Notes: generated from the sequence alone by a model not told the origin. 64,000 bases of DNA from Marinimicrobium alkaliphilum (GCF_003259155.1 NZ_QGMQ01000007.1:186001-250000), one strand, 5' to 3'; shown: positions 1 through 11,269, numbered from the stretch's first letter. Program-made: numbers and translations.

Positions 1-1323
1 GGATTGATTGGGTGCCTCGCTGCACTCATGGCGGGTTTGTGGGTGCCTGTTGCCCAGGCGGCGGATGTCGAGGGTGTGCGTCTGTGGCGTGCCCCGGATC
101 ACACCCGGGTGGTCTTTGATCTGAGCCGACCTGCCGAACACCGCCTGTTTTCCCTGTCCGGGCCGGACCGGGTCGTGGTCGATATCAGCGGTGCGGACCT
201 TAACGCTTCCCTTTCCGATTTGTCCCTCGATGATACGCCCTTGCGTGGCGTGCGCAGTGCCGTGCGCGACAACCGCGATTTACGCGTGGTGTTTGACCTG
301 AAGCAGGGCGTCCGTCCGCGCAGCTTCCTGTTGCCCGCCGAGGGCGGCCAGGGCGATCGCCTGGTGATTGATCTGCACGATAACGAGGTGCGTGAGCGCC
401 GGGTTGAGCCCGCCAGCGAGCCCGCGGGCAATCGCTCCCGGGATGTCATCATAGCCATTGATGCCGGCCACGGGGGCTCCGACCCCGGTGCCATTGGTCC
501 GGGTGGGCTGCGCGAAAAAGATGTGGTATTGGACATTGGTGAGCGCCTGGTGGAGCTGATCAACAGCAAGCCGGGCTTCTCCGCCAAGCTGATTCGTACC
601 GGCGATTACTATGTGCCCCTGAGCCGCCGCCGGGATCTGGCCCGGCAGATGCAGGCTGACCTGATGGTGTCGGTGCACGCCGATGCCTTCACCCATCCCT
701 CGGCCCGCGGTGCTTCCGTTTTTGCGCTGTCCCGGCGCGGGGCCACCAGTGAGACCGCGCGTTTTCTCGCCCAGCGGGAGAACGAGGCCGATCGCATTCA
801 CGGTGTTGGCGGCATCAGTCTGGACGACAAAGACGAAATGCTTGCGGGGGTACTGGTGGACCTGTCCATGACCTCCACTCTGAACGACAGCCTGCGTGTT
901 GGCGATTCGGTGCTCAAGTCCATGGATTCTGTGGCACGGTTGCACAAGCCCCGGGTCGAGCAGGCCAACTTTGCGGTTTTGCGTTCGCCGGATGTGCCGT
1001 CGATCCTGGTGGAAACCGGTTTTATTTCCAACCCCGAAGAGGCGCGCAAGCTCTCCACGTCGGCCTATCGGCGGCAGATGGCGGAATCCATCGCGCGCGG
1101 CGTTGAGCAGTACTTCGGGCAGAATCCCCCCGTAGGCACTCTCTTGGCCGAGCGCCGCGGTGGTGGCGGTGGCAGTGAGCAAGAGTACGTCATCTCCCGG
1201 GGTGACACTCTCTCGGGTATTGCCCGCCGCTATAATGTATCGGTCACGCGTTTACAGCAGGCCAACAACCTCAACGGTCACACCATTCGCGTTGGACAGA
1301 CGCTGCGGATTCCGTCATCCTGA
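1..1323 (+). CDS. amiB: N-acetylmuramoyl-L-alanine amidase AmiB, 5' end cut by window
   Basis: Periplasmic zinc amidase that cleaves the amide bond between MurNAc and the peptide stem during septum splitting. In order: end of a signal peptide (cleavage near AQAAD, residue 20), an AMIN domain (about 20-120), an Amidase_3 domain (about 148-372) with zinc ligands visible in DAGHGG (H156), REKD, SVHAD and ETGFISN, and one C-terminal LysM (from about residue 394, starting YVISRGDTLSGIA). The frame stays open to base 1 and the first possible start is TTG at 4, so the true start probably lies upstream. The order amiB-mutL-miaA-hfq is the standard gammaproteobacterial one, which supports AmiB over AmiC. 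Confidence 0.95.
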   Translation, partial: GLIGCLAALMAGLWVPVAQAADVEGVRLWRAPDHTRVVFDLSRPAEHRLFSLSGPDRVVVDISGADLNASLSDLSLDDTPLRGVRSAVRDNRDLRVVFDLKQGVRPRSFLLPAEGGQGDRLVIDLHDNEVRERRVEPASEPAGNRSRDVIIAIDAGHGGSDPGAIGPGGLREKDVVLDIGERLVELINSKPGFSAKLIRTGDYYVPLSRRRDLARQMQADLMVSVHADAFTHPSARGASVFALSRRGATSETARFLAQRENEADRIHGVGGISLDDKDEMLAGVLVDLSMTSTLNDSLRVGDSVLKSMDSVARLHKPRVEQANFAVLRSPDVPSILVETGFISNPEEARKLSTSAYRRQMAESIARGVEQYFGQNPPVGTLLAERRGGGGGSEQEYVISRGDTLSGIARRYNVSVTRLQQANNLNGHTIRVGQTLRIPSS

Positions 1324-1359
1324 CAGGCTTTTCCCACTGACAAGCCCTGACGATACCGC

Positions 1360-3237
1360 ATGAAACGCATTCAACTGCTCAGCCCCCGCCTTGCCAACCA
1401 GATCGCCGCCGGTGAAGTGGTGGAGCGGCCTTCCTCCGTAATCAAAGAACTGCTCGAAAACAGCCTGGATGCCGGCGCCGACCGCGTGGAGTTGGACGTA
1501 GAGGATGGCGGCATCAAGCTGATGCGAGTGCGCGATAACGGCTCGGGCATTGGCAAGGACGACCTGCCTCTGGCGCTCAGCCGCCATGCCACCAGTAAAA
1601 TCCACGTGCTCGACGATCTGGAAGCGGTGGCTACATTGGGTTTTCGGGGCGAGGCTCTCGCCAGTATCAGCTCGGTGGCACGCCTGGCCCTGACCAGCAA
1701 CGACGGTGACACCAGCGCCGGCTGGCAGGTGGTAGCCGAGGGGCGGGATATGGAGACTGAGCTGTCGCCAGCGCCGCACCCGCGCGGCACCACCGTGGAA
1801 GTGCGCGACCTGTTTTTTAACACCCCCGCCCGGCGCAAGTTTCTGCGCACCGAAAAAACCGAATACAACCACCTGGAAGATGTGGTCAAGCGCCTGGCCC
1901 TGTCGCGCTTTGATGTCACCTTCAGTTTGCGCCACAACGGCCGCGCCATCCATAACTGGCGCGCCGGAGCCACTCAGCTGGAACAGGAGCGGCGCGTGGC
2001 TCAGGTGTGCGGCCCGGCGTTTATGGAGAATGCGGTCCATATCGATATCGAGCGCAGCGGTCTGCGCCTGTGGGGCTGGGTGGCCCTGCCGACCTTTTCC
2101 CGCAGTCAGGCGGATCTGCAACACTTTTATGTCAACGGCCGCTCGATTCGCGACAAGCTGGTGAGCCACGCAGTGCGCCAGGCTTATCAGGACGTGCTCT
2201 ACCACGGTCGCCACCCGGCCTTTGTGCTCTATCTGGAGGTGGAGCCCTCGACCGTGGATGTCAATGTGCATCCCACCAAGCACGAAGTGCGCTTTCGCGA
2301 CAACCGTACCGTGCACGGCTTTATTTACAGCAGCCTGCACCGGGCCCTGGCGGATGTGCGCCCGGAAGACCGACTTGAGCCGGGCGATCCGACCCTGGCG
2401 CAGAGCGCACCGGCGAGCGGCGCCGGTGCCGGTGAGTTTCAGGGCCAGGAGGCGATGCGCTTCCAGCCGTCACGCCCGACTGTTTCTGGCAGCTCAGGGT
2501 GGGGTGGCGCGCCCGCCTCTGGCGCGGGCCCTGACCGGGGTGCGATCCGCGATCAGATGGGTCACTACGCCGAGCTGCATCGCCCGGGGCCGGGCGCGGC
2601 ACTGGCAGAACGTCCCTCTTCAGCGCCTATGCCGGAGGATGATGCCCAAGGTATTCCGCCGCTCGGCTATGCCATTGCCCAGCTCAAAGGCATCTATATC
2701 CTTGCGGAAAATGCCCAGGGCCTGGTGGTGGTGGATATGCACGCGGCTCACGAACGCATTACCTACGAGCGCATGAAAACCGCCTTTGCCGGTGGACGGG
2801 TGCAATCCCAGCCCCTGCTGGTGCCCGAGAGTATCGCCGTCAGCCAGAAAGAGGCCGACTGCGCCGAGGAGCACCTGGACACCTTTACCGCACTCGGCTT
2901 CGAGCTCCAGCGCGCCGGCCCGGAAACCCTGTTGATCCGTCAGCTGCCGGTAGTGCTCAACCGCGCCCCCGTCGCCCAGTTGGTGCGCGATGTCCTGGCC
3001 GACCTGATTGAGTACGGCACCAGCGACCGCATTCAGCAGCATATCAATGAAATCCTGTCCACCATGGCCTGCCACGGCTCGGTGCGCGCCAATCGCCGGC
3101 TCACCCTTGAGGAGATGAACGCCCTGCTGCGGGACATGGAGGCCACCGAGCGTAGCGGTCAGTGCAATCATGGCCGTCCCACCTGGTTCTTGCAGTCGCT
3201 GGACGAGCTCGACAAGTTGTTTATGCGCGGTCAATAG
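1360..3237 (+). CDS. mutL: DNA mismatch repair protein MutL
   Basis: Mismatch repair matchmaker and ATPase, 625 residues. The N-terminal GHKL ATPase motifs are intact: [16 protein letters not shown] and LGFRGEA. A low-complexity Gly/Ala/Ser/Pro linker (about 340-420) leads to the C-terminal dimerisation domain. That domain carries [12 protein letters not shown] (residues 459-470), which matches the DxHA(x)2E(x)4E endonuclease motif of MutL from MutH-less bacteria, plus ACHGSVRA and CNHGRPT near the end, which are part of the same metal site. The stop codon is one base from the miaA start, so the two are translationally coupled. A nuclease-proficient MutL would mean the strand is incised without MutH. 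Confidence 0.97.
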   Translation: MKRIQLLSPRLANQIAAGEVVERPSSVIKELLENSLDAGADRVELDVEDGGIKLMRVRDNGSGIGKDDLPLALSRHATSKIHVLDDLEAVATLGFRGEALASISSVARLALTSNDGDTSAGWQVVAEGRDMETELSPAPHPRGTTVEVRDLFFNTPARRKFLRTEKTEYNHLEDVVKRLALSRFDVTFSLRHNGRAIHNWRAGATQLEQERRVAQVCGPAFMENAVHIDIERSGLRLWGWVALPTFSRSQADLQHFYVNGRSIRDKLVSHAVRQAYQDVLYHGRHPAFVLYLEVEPSTVDVNVHPTKHEVRFRDNRTVHGFIYSSLHRALADVRPEDRLEPGDPTLAQSAPASGAGAGEFQGQEAMRFQPSRPTVSGSSGWGGAPASGAGPDRGAIRDQMGHYAELHRPGPGAALAERPSSAPMPEDDAQGIPPLGYAIAQLKGIYILAENAQGLVVVDMHAAHERITYERMKTAFAGGRVQSQPLLVPESIAVSQKEADCAEEHLDTFTALGFELQRAGPETLLIRQLPVVLNRAPVAQLVRDVLADLIEYGTSDRIQQHINEILSTMACHGSVRANRRLTLEEMNALLRDMEATERSGQCNHGRPTWFLQSLDELDKLFMRGQ

Positions 3238-3238
3238 T

Positions 3239-4207
3239 ATGAAACCGCCGGTCCTCTTCCTGATGGGCCCCACGGCCTCCGGTAAAACGGCGTTGGCTAT
3301 GGCGCTCTATGACTGTTTACCGGTCGACCTGATCAGCGTCGACTCGGCTTTGGTGTACCGGGGTATGGATATCGGCTCCGCCAAACCCTCGCCCGACGAG
3401 CAGGCCCGTTATCCCCATGCCCTGATCGATATCCGCGACCCGGCCGACAGCTATTCAGCGGCAGACTTTGTCGCCGACGCGGAGCGGGAAATTGCCGCCA
3501 GCCATGCCCGGGGCCGGATACCCCTGCTGGTGGGCGGCACCATGCTCTACTTCAAGGCACTGTTGGATGGTCTGGCCGCCATGCCCGCGGCCGACCCGGC
3601 GGTGCGCGCCCAGATCGAAGACGAGGCGGCGCGTCTGGGCTGGGCGCATATTCACGCCCGCCTGCAGGCGGTGGATCCGGCTATGGCGGCGGAGATTCAC
3701 CCCAACCATTCCCAGCGCCTCAGTCGCGCCCTGGAGGTGTACCTGGTGAGCGGTAAGACCATGACCGAGTTGCGCCAGGAGCAGCAGGCCGAGCGCGGCA
3801 ACCCCTTCTCTGAGCGCTTTGCGTTGACCCAGCTGGCGATGGCCCCCCGTGATCGAAACCTGCTGCACGAGCGTATCGCTCTACGGTTTTCGCAAATGCT
3901 GGAACAGGGGCTCGAGGATGAGGTCAGAGCCCTGTACAACCGGGGTGATTTACACCCCGGTTTACCCGCCATCAGGGCTGTGGGGTATCGCCAGGTGTGG
4001 CAATACCTCGATGGTGAGTGCAGTCATGAGCAAATGCGTGAGCGGGGGATCATCGCCACCCGCCAACTGGCCAAGCGGCAGCTGACCTGGCTGCGGGGGT
4101 GGGACGGCCTGCAATGGCTCTATACCCAGTCAGAAGACGGGAAAACGCGGCAAAATGAAGAAATTTTGCGCCAAACCTTGAATTTGATAGGTAAAGAGAC
4201 CATATAA
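3239..4207 (+). CDS. miaA: tRNA dimethylallyltransferase MiaA
   Basis: Adds the dimethylallyl group to A37 of tRNAs that read UNN codons; 322 residues, cytoplasmic. The P-loop GPTASGKT is at residues 10-17, followed by the [12 protein letters not shown] substrate motif and the [12 protein letters not shown] region typical of the family. The ATG at 3239 is preferred over in-frame starts inside mutL because it gives the normal N-terminus [12 protein letters not shown] and leaves a one-base gap after the mutL stop. It is followed by about 110 bases before hfq, in which a promoter or RNA processing site could lie but none is clear. Confidence 0.97.
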   Translation: MKPPVLFLMGPTASGKTALAMALYDCLPVDLISVDSALVYRGMDIGSAKPSPDEQARYPHALIDIRDPADSYSAADFVADAEREIAASHARGRIPLLVGGTMLYFKALLDGLAAMPAADPAVRAQIEDEAARLGWAHIHARLQAVDPAMAAEIHPNHSQRLSRALEVYLVSGKTMTELRQEQQAERGNPFSERFALTQLAMAPRDRNLLHERIALRFSQMLEQGLEDEVRALYNRGDLHPGLPAIRAVGYRQVWQYLDGECSHEQMRERGIIATRQLAKRQLTWLRGWDGLQWLYTQSEDGKTRQNEEILRQTLNLIGKETI

Positions 4208-4320
4208 TAGGCAGTGAGAAATCTAGTCAGTTTTTCATGCTTGTGTCCGCCCCCTTTTGGTGCAAAACCTGCACAAAAGTCTTCGGCGATCTTACTTTTT
4301 TAGCTTAAGGAGAATAAAAC

Positions 4321-4581
4321 ATGTCAAAAGGGCATAGTTTACAAGACCCTTACCTGAACGTGCTGCGCAAGGAGCGTGTTCCGGTTTCCATATACCTGGT
4401 AAACGGTATCAAACTGCAGGGCCAAATTGAGTCTTTCGACCAATTCGTCGTACTGCTGAAAAATACTGTCAGCCAGATGGTCTACAAGCACGCCATTTCT
4501 ACCGTTGTACCTTCGCGCCCTGTGCGTGTCCCGCTGGTTAATCCGGCCGAAGGTGAAGGCGAGGAAGGTCTTGGCGAGTAA
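4321..4581 (+). CDS. hfq: RNA chaperone Hfq
   Basis: Hexameric RNA chaperone that pairs small RNAs with mRNAs; 86 residues. The Sm1 region ([20 protein letters not shown], residues 7-26) and the Sm2 signature YKHAIST are intact. The C-terminal tail is short and acidic ([10 protein letters not shown]), shorter than the enterobacterial tail. A strong Shine-Dalgarno AAGGAG (4307-4312) stands 8 bases before ATG. The gene lies in the conserved miaA-hfq-hflX order. Confidence 0.98.
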   Translation: MSKGHSLQDPYLNVLRKERVPVSIYLVNGIKLQGQIESFDQFVVLLKNTVSQMVYKHAISTVVPSRPVRVPLVNPAEGEGEEGLGE

Positions 4582-4601
4582 TCAGCCTCTGAGGTACTTC
4601 T

Positions 4602-5921
4602 TTGTTCTTTGATCGTCCCGAGTCGGGTGAACTGGCGATTCTGGTTCACCTGAGCTTCTCCTCCGGCCAGGAGCCGGAAGACCCCCGCGAATTTGAAGAA
4701 TTGGTTCTGTCCGCTGGCGGCGACCCGGTTGCTCTGGTCGGTGGCCAGCGTGCGGCCCCGCACCCCAAATATTTTGTTGGCACCGGCAAGCTCGAAGAGC
4801 TGGAAGCGCTGGTGCTTGAGCACAAAGCGGAACTGGTGATCTTCAACCATACCCTGTCGCCCAGCCAGGAGCGCAATGTCGAACACGCACTCAAGTGTCG
4901 TGTACTCGACCGCACCGGTCTGATCCTGGATATCTTTGCCCAGCGTGCCCGTACCTTTGAGGGTAAGTTGCAGGTGGAATTGGCGCAGCTGCGCCACATG
5001 GCCACGCGCCTGGTGCGCGGCTGGACGCATTTGGAGCGTCAGAAGGGCGGTATCGGCCTGCGCGGCCCGGGTGAAACCCAGCTCGAGACCGACCGTCGCC
5101 TGCTGCGTGGGCGCATTACCCACATTGAAAAGCGACTGGAAAAAGTGCGCTCCCAGCGCGATCAGGGACGGCGCTCGCGCCAGCGTGCGGATATTCCCAC
5201 GGTCTCTCTGGTGGGCTACACCAACGCCGGCAAGTCGACCCTGTTCAATCACATTACCGGCGAGAGCGTCTACGCCGAGGATCAGTTGTTTGCCACACTG
5301 GATCCGACCATGCGTCGGATCGAGATGAACGATGTGGGTGCGGTGATCATGGCCGACACCGTGGGCTTTATCAGCCACTTGCCCCACAAGCTGGTCGAGG
5401 CGTTTCGTGCCACGCTGGAAGAAGCCAGCAATGCCAGCCTGCTGCTGCACGTGGTGGATGCCGCCGCGGACGACCGGGTACACAATATCGAGCAGGTGGA
5501 TCTGGTGCTGGAGGAGATCGGCGCGGGCGATCTGCCGCAACTGCGGATCTACAACAAGATTGACCTGCTTGAAAACGGCGAGCCGCGCATCGACCGGGAT
5601 GACGAAGGGCTGCCAGTGGCTGTGTGGCTGTCAGCACAGACTGGCGCCGGGGTCGAGCTGTTGCTCGATGCGATTACCGAGCGGGTAGGCCGGGAGATGG
5701 TTGCGGGAGATCTGCTGGTGCCCGCCGAGCGTGGTCGACTGCGCGCCCGGCTGTACCAGCAAAATGCGGTGGCTGAAGAGGATCACCGCGAGGACGGCAC
5801 CAGTATTCTGCGTATTCGCCTACCCAAAAGTGATCTGTTGCGGATCCTCAGTGCGGAGAATATAGACTATAGGGAGCTGCGCTGGCAGGATCGGGACGAA
5901 TCTGGTCGAATTGCCTGTTAG
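4602..5921 (+). CDS. hflX: Ribosome-associated GTPase HflX
   Basis: GTPase that binds the 50S subunit and splits stalled ribosomes; 439 residues. An N-terminal HflX domain and a helical linker (about residues 150-195) precede the G domain, with G1 GYTNAGKST (about 207) and G3 DTVGFISHLPH. I use the TTG start at 4602, with GAGG (4591-4594) seven bases upstream. It gives MFFDRPESGELAIL, which matches the family N-terminus, and no ATG fits. Only 20 bases separate it from hfq. Confidence 0.96.
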   Translation: MFFDRPESGELAILVHLSFSSGQEPEDPREFEELVLSAGGDPVALVGGQRAAPHPKYFVGTGKLEELEALVLEHKAELVIFNHTLSPSQERNVEHALKCRVLDRTGLILDIFAQRARTFEGKLQVELAQLRHMATRLVRGWTHLERQKGGIGLRGPGETQLETDRRLLRGRITHIEKRLEKVRSQRDQGRRSRQRADIPTVSLVGYTNAGKSTLFNHITGESVYAEDQLFATLDPTMRRIEMNDVGAVIMADTVGFISHLPHKLVEAFRATLEEASNASLLLHVVDAAADDRVHNIEQVDLVLEEIGAGDLPQLRIYNKIDLLENGEPRIDRDDEGLPVAVWLSAQTGAGVELLLDAITERVGREMVAGDLLVPAERGRLRARLYQQNAVAEEDHREDGTSILRIRLPKSDLLRILSAENIDYRELRWQDRDESGRIAC

Positions 5922-6030
5922 ACTACCCCCCGGCTTTGGTAGAATCCCTTGCTTGACTGAATTCTAGAGCACCCAGTAACCGTCGTGCCGGTACCCGGCG
6001 CGACGAAATGTTTATGCGGAGAAAGTGATT

Positions 6031-7206
6031 ATGGCCTGGAATGAACCGGGAGGCGGTAAAGACCCCTGGGGCGGCAAGGGCGGCGGCAGCAACAACGATG
6101 GCCCGCCGGACCTGGACGAAGCCCTGAAGAAATTTCAGGACAAACTCAACGGCCTGTTTGGCGGTGGCTCCGGTGGCGGTAACAAATCCGGCGGCGGTCG
6201 CGGCAATTTTGGCGGTATCGCCGGCGTGGTGGTGGTCATCGCGCTGGTCATTTACCTGCTGGCGGGCTTCTATCAGGTGGGCGCCCAAGAGCGCGCCGTG
6301 GTTCTTCAGTTCGGTGCCTTTAAAGAGATCAAGGATCCGGGCCTGCGCTGGAATCCACCCTTGATCAGTAAAGTGTTCAAGGAAAACGTCACCCAGGAGC
6401 GCCAGTATGCGACCCAAGGGCTGATGCTGACTGTGGATGAATCCATCGTTGAATTGCCGCTTACCGTGCAGTACAACGTTGATGATGTGAAAAGCTTTGT
6501 CCTCAATATCCGCAATCCCGATGCCAGCCTGCAGCAGGCCACAGACTCCGCGCTGCGTCACGTGGTGGGCTCCACTGAGCTTAATCAGGTGCTGTCCGGT
6601 GGTCGTCAGCTGATTTCCGAGGACGTGCGTCGACGTGTACAGACTTATCTGGATAAGTACGAATCCGGTATTGCCGTGCGCGATGTCAACATTCAGGAAG
6701 GTCGCCCGCCCCAGGAAGTGCGCAGCGCGTTCGATGACGTGATTCGCGCCCGAGAGGACGAAGAGCGCTTCAAAAACGAAGCCCAGGCCTACGCCAACCG
6801 CGTGATCCCTGAGGCCCGTGGTCGCGCCCAGCGGATGCTCGACGAAGCCGAGGCCTACCGGGCCGAAATCGTCGCCCGTGCCGAGGGTGAGTCCGAGCGC
6901 TTTGGGCTCCTGTTGGCCGAGTACAACAACGCGCCTCAAGTTACCCGTGAGCGTCTGTATATCGAAACTGTAGAGGCGGTGCTGAGTAACACCAGTAAGA
7001 TCTTTATCGATGTCGAAGGTGGCAACAATATGATGTATCTGCCGCTCGATCGTCTGATGCAGCAATCCCAGACTCAGGGCGGCAGCTCGGGTAGTGGTGG
7101 TCAGGCTTTCACGCCTGAGCTGATGCGTCAGCTCACCGAAGGCGCGGCCGGGCGCGATGCGCCGACACGCAGCCCGCAACCCACACTGCGTCGGGAGGTT
7201 CGCTAA
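6031..7206 (+). CDS. hflK: FtsH protease modulator HflK
   Basis: SPFH/band 7 membrane protein that forms the HflKC cage around the FtsH protease; 391 residues. A Gly-rich cytoplasmic N-tail (MAWNEPGGGKDPWG) is followed by one membrane segment (about residues 65-88) and a periplasmic SPFH domain with a long helical region. The C-terminus is Gln/Gly/Ser-rich. ATG 6031, with GGAG (6018-6021) nine bases before it, is preferred over the GTG at 6025. The stop codon TAA overlaps the hflC ATG by one base. Confidence 0.96.
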   Translation: MAWNEPGGGKDPWGGKGGGSNNDGPPDLDEALKKFQDKLNGLFGGGSGGGNKSGGGRGNFGGIAGVVVVIALVIYLLAGFYQVGAQERAVVLQFGAFKEIKDPGLRWNPPLISKVFKENVTQERQYATQGLMLTVDESIVELPLTVQYNVDDVKSFVLNIRNPDASLQQATDSALRHVVGSTELNQVLSGGRQLISEDVRRRVQTYLDKYESGIAVRDVNIQEGRPPQEVRSAFDDVIRAREDEERFKNEAQAYANRVIPEARGRAQRMLDEAEAYRAEIVARAEGESERFGLLLAEYNNAPQVTRERLYIETVEAVLSNTSKIFIDVEGGNNMMYLPLDRLMQQSQTQGGSSGSGGQAFTPELMRQLTEGAAGRDAPTRSPQPTLRREVR

Positions 7207-8081
7207 TGTCCAGTAAAGGTACTTTGGGCCTGATCGTACTCGGTCTGGCGTTGATTGTTGGTTCTAGTAGCGTCTTTATCATTAACCAGTTCGAGCGCGC
7301 TGTCGTGCTGCGCTTCGGTGCTTTGTACAATGTCGACGTCGAGCCGGGGTTGCACTTCAAGATTCCGTTTGCCGATCAGGTGCGCAAGTTCGATGCCCGG
7401 GTGCTCACGGCCGACGCCCGCCCGGAGAGCTTCTTCACCATCGAGAACAAGCGCTTGATTGTGGACTCCTACGCCAAGTGGCGCATCGTCGATGTGCGCA
7501 CCTACTACGAGGCCACCGGGGGTGACGAAAGTGTCGCCGACTCCCGTCTGGCAACCCGTATTGCCGATGGTCTGCGTAACGAGTTTGGTCGTCGCACGCT
7601 GCACGAGGTGGTCTCCGGTGAGCGTGACGCGCTTATGGATGACCTCACTGAGAGCCTGGACGTGCTTGCACGTGACCTGCTCGGCGTGGAAGTGATCGAC
7701 ATCCGGGTCAAGCGGATCGATCTGCCCACTGATGTGAGTGAGTCGGTGTTCGAGCGGATGGCTGCTGATCGCGAAAAAGAAGCCAGTGAACACCGCGCCA
7801 TCGGTCGCGAGCAGGCTGAAGTGATTCGCGCTGACGCTGACCGCCAGCGCGCCGTGCTCGAGGCCAACGCCTACCGGGATGCCGAGCGTATCCGTGGTGA
7901 CGGCGACGCTCGCGCGGCCGCCATCTTTGCGGATGTGTTCCAGGGGGATCCGGAGTTCTATGCATTCGTGCGCAGTCTCTCGGCCTACCGAAACACCTTC
8001 AGCAGCAAGAACGACATGATGGTGATCGACCCGAGCAGCGACTTCCTGCGCTTCTTCAAAGGCTCGCAGGGGGAACGATAG
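7206..8081 (+). CDS. hflC: FtsH protease modulator HflC
   Basis: Partner of HflK in the HflKC complex at the inner membrane; 291 residues. It has an N-terminal membrane anchor (about residues 5-25, GTLGLIVLGLALIVGSSSVF), an SPFH domain, then an Ala/Glu/Arg-rich helix with the family sequence GDGDARAAAIFADVF, and the C-terminal motif FFKG. Its ATG overlaps the hflK stop, so the two subunits are translationally coupled. A terminator-like hairpin follows at 8113. Confidence 0.96.
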   Translation: MSSKGTLGLIVLGLALIVGSSSVFIINQFERAVVLRFGALYNVDVEPGLHFKIPFADQVRKFDARVLTADARPESFFTIENKRLIVDSYAKWRIVDVRTYYEATGGDESVADSRLATRIADGLRNEFGRRTLHEVVSGERDALMDDLTESLDVLARDLLGVEVIDIRVKRIDLPTDVSESVFERMAADREKEASEHRAIGREQAEVIRADADRQRAVLEANAYRDAERIRGDGDARAAAIFADVFQGDPEFYAFVRSLSAYRNTFSSKNDMMVIDPSSDFLRFFKGSQGER

Positions 8082-8112
8082 CCGCTTGAGCTAAAAGGTG
8101 GTAAAATCCCGC

Positions 8113-8140
8113 AGCCGGGTCTGAATGGCCCGGCTTTTTT
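8113..8140 (+). terminator. Rho-independent terminator after hflC
   Basis: Inverted repeat AGCCGGG (8113-8119) / CCCGGCT (8129-8135) with a nine-base loop, followed directly by a run of T (8135-8140). It lies 30 bases after the hflC stop and before the DUF2065 gene, so hisZ-purA transcription probably depends partly on read-through or a new start. Confidence 0.85.
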
Positions 8141-8195
8141 GTGTTTTCTCGGTCCGGGAGCCTCTCCGAGGTGGCCTGCTGTGAGTGCCTGAACT

Positions 8196-8381
8196 ATGTG
8201 GGAAGATCTGGCCCGGGCTCTGTGCCTGGTACTTGTCATTGAAGGCATACTTCCTTTTTTGTACCCGGCGCGCTGGCGGCATTTAATAGCCAGTATGGCG
8301 ACCGTGACCGACCGCCAGTTGCGTATCGCTGGCCTGGCGAGCATGCTGCTCGGGATCGGACTGTTGTACTTGCTCAAGTAA
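8196..8381 (+). CDS. DUF2065 inner-membrane protein (YjeT family)
   Basis: Small protein of 61 residues with two predicted membrane segments (about 5-24 and 42-60) joined by the basic, conserved stretch YPARWRHL. Size, sequence pattern and its place right after hflC match the DUF2065/YjeT family, whose function is unknown. The Shine-Dalgarno is weak. The location suggests a role with HflKC, but that is inference. Confidence 0.88.
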   Translation: MWEDLARALCLVLVIEGILPFLYPARWRHLIASMATVTDRQLRIAGLASMLLGIGLLYLLK

Positions 8382-8428
8382 TCGTGACGTGAAACTCATC
8401 TAAAGCTACGGAACCCGAAGAGTCTGCT

Positions 8429-9607
8429 ATGACTTATGCCGACCGCTGGCTGCTGCCCGATGGAGTGGAGGAAATCCTCCCCAACGAGGCCCGGCCCATT
8501 GAAGACCTGCGCCGCCGTTTAGTCGACCTTTACGGCACCTGGGGATACGATCTTGTTATCCCGCCCCTGCTCGAATTTACCGATTCCCTGCTGATTGGCC
8601 TGGGTAGCGATGTCGATCTGCTGACCTTCAAAATGACCGATCAGATCTCCGGCCGTACCCTGGGTATCCGCGCCGACATCACCCCGCAAACCGCCCGTAT
8701 GGATGCCCACACCTTCCAGCGTGAAGGCGTCAATCGCCTGTGTTACGCCGGCCACGTCGTGCACGCCCGCCCCAAAAATCCGCTCGCCACCCGCACGCCC
8801 ATCCAGGCCGGCGTCGAGTGTTACGGTGAGCCGGGCAGCAGCGCCGATATCGAAGTGATTTCCCTGCTGCTGGAATCCTTGAAGGTGGCGAACCTGCCCA
8901 GGTTGCATATCGACCTGGGGCATGTGGGTATCTACCGCGCGCTGGCCAAGGCGGCCGGCCTCAGTCGCGAACAGGAAGACTTCTTCTTTGAACTGCTGCA
9001 ACGCAAAGCGGCTACCGAAATACGCATCTGGGTCAGCGAGCAGATCACCGATAGCGCTATGGCCGAGCTATTCCTGGCACTGCCCAATCTGGCGGGCGAT
9101 CGCGAGGCTCTGGCTCGGGCGCGAGCGCTACTGGCCCCTGTCGGCGCCGAGGCGGTTGCCGCCATCGACCAGCTCGATGAAGTCGCGGGTGTCATTGCTG
9201 AGCGCTACCCCGAGGCCGAGTTGTACTTCGATCTGGGTGAACTGCGTGGCTACCACTATCTTACAGGGCTGGTGTTTGCGGCCTTCGCGCCGGGCTATGG
9301 CAACCCGATTGCCAGCGGCGGGCGCTATGACCACATTGGTGAAGTCTTTGGTCGGGCGCGCCCGGCCACCGGCTTTGCCGTCGACCTCTCTGCCATCAGC
9401 AAGCTCGGCCTGCTCAGTAACGGTGAGCGTGCGGCGATTTTGGCCCCGAGCGACAGCCGGGACAAAGCGCTTTGGCAGGCAATACAGGCGCTGCGGGCCG
9501 AGGGTGAGCGCGTGGTCTGTGCCGATCCGGGGTCGGCCAAAAGTTTGCACTGCGACCGGCGCCTGGTGGCGCACAATGGCGGTTACGACGTCGAGCCTCT
9601 GGCTTAA
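8429..9607 (+). CDS. hisZ: ATP phosphoribosyltransferase regulatory subunit HisZ
   Basis: Histidyl-tRNA synthetase paralogue that activates the short form of HisG in the first step of histidine synthesis; 392 residues. It has the class II synthetase-like fold, seen in the motif 2-like RADITPQTARMDA and in YYFDLGELRGYHY-like sequence near residue 270, but is shorter than HisS and lacks a normal anticodon-binding domain. Presence between DUF2065 and purA is usual in pseudomonad-type genomes and absent from enterics. It implies that the genome carries a short HisG elsewhere. Confidence 0.93.
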   Translation: MTYADRWLLPDGVEEILPNEARPIEDLRRRLVDLYGTWGYDLVIPPLLEFTDSLLIGLGSDVDLLTFKMTDQISGRTLGIRADITPQTARMDAHTFQREGVNRLCYAGHVVHARPKNPLATRTPIQAGVECYGEPGSSADIEVISLLLESLKVANLPRLHIDLGHVGIYRALAKAAGLSREQEDFFFELLQRKAATEIRIWVSEQITDSAMAELFLALPNLAGDREALARARALLAPVGAEAVAAIDQLDEVAGVIAERYPEAELYFDLGELRGYHYLTGLVFAAFAPGYGNPIASGGRYDHIGEVFGRARPATGFAVDLSAISKLGLLSNGERAAILAPSDSRDKALWQAIQALRAEGERVVCADPGSAKSLHCDRRLVAHNGGYDVEPLA

Positions 9608-9648
9608 GTGCCGGGGCAGACTTTTACACTTTGATAGCAATTGACTGA

Positions 9649-10962
<1,314 letters not shown>

Positions 10963-10986
10963 TTCCTCTCTCGTGAGAGGCGCGGT

Positions 10987-11085
10987 GCCTCAGTGTCGGA
11001 TTACGGCTTCGCCTAATCCGACCTACTCCAACCGGGCCACGCTGTACCCAGTAGGTCGGATTAGCCCGCAGGGCGTAATCCGACA
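10987..11085. repeat. REP-like palindrome pair, cluster 1
   Basis: Two imperfect palindromes of about 35 bases: unit 1 (10994-11027) with core TCGGATTACGG/CCTAATCCGA, and unit 2 in opposite orientation (11051-11085) with core GTAGGTCGGATTAG. The left edge has GCCTCAGTG (10987). The same units recur at 25012, 27794 and 31837, always in gene 3' flanks. This is the layout of bacterial REP/BIME elements; no REP-associated transposase is visible in the window. Confidence 0.9.
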
Positions 11086-11144
11086 AAACGCCACCCAACT
11101 TTCCTGTGGCGTTAGAAGACTCTGATTCTCAACGAGCAGGCAAT

Positions 11145-11172
11145 AAAAAAGGCAGAACCTTTCGGTTCTGCC
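11145..11172 (-). terminator. Terminator of the tRNA-Leu gene
   Basis: Perfect 9-base stem GGCAGAACC/GGTTCTGCC with a 4-base loop (11151-11172), followed on the minus strand by a run of T (11145-11150). It lies 10 bases after the 3' end of the tRNA. Confidence 0.9.
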
Positions 11173-11182
11173 TTCTTAAATA

Positions 11183-11269
11183 TGGTGCCCAGGAGAGGAC
11201 TTGAACCTCCACGGCCTTGCGGCCACTAGCACCTGAAGCTAGCGTGTCTACCAATTTCACCACCTGGGC
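11183..11269 (-). tRNA. tRNA-Leu (anticodon CAG)
   Basis: Read on the minus strand from GCCCAGG (11269-11263) to the encoded CCA (11185-11183), 87 nt. Acceptor strands GCCCAGG/CCTGGGC pair. The anticodon loop TTCAGGT gives CAG between the GCTAG stems, and a long variable arm (GTGGCCGCAAGGCCGT region) marks a class II leucine tRNA. The T loop has GTTCAAGTC. A good promoter lies upstream and a terminator downstream, so it is a single-gene transcript. Confidence 0.97.

Noticed and set aside
280-1182. 300-codon minus-strand frame opposite amiB
   Set aside because: Shadow; the amidase reading shows all zinc ligands.
5923-7179. 418-codon minus-strand frame opposite hflK
   Set aside because: Shadow of hflK; composition typical of antisense frames.
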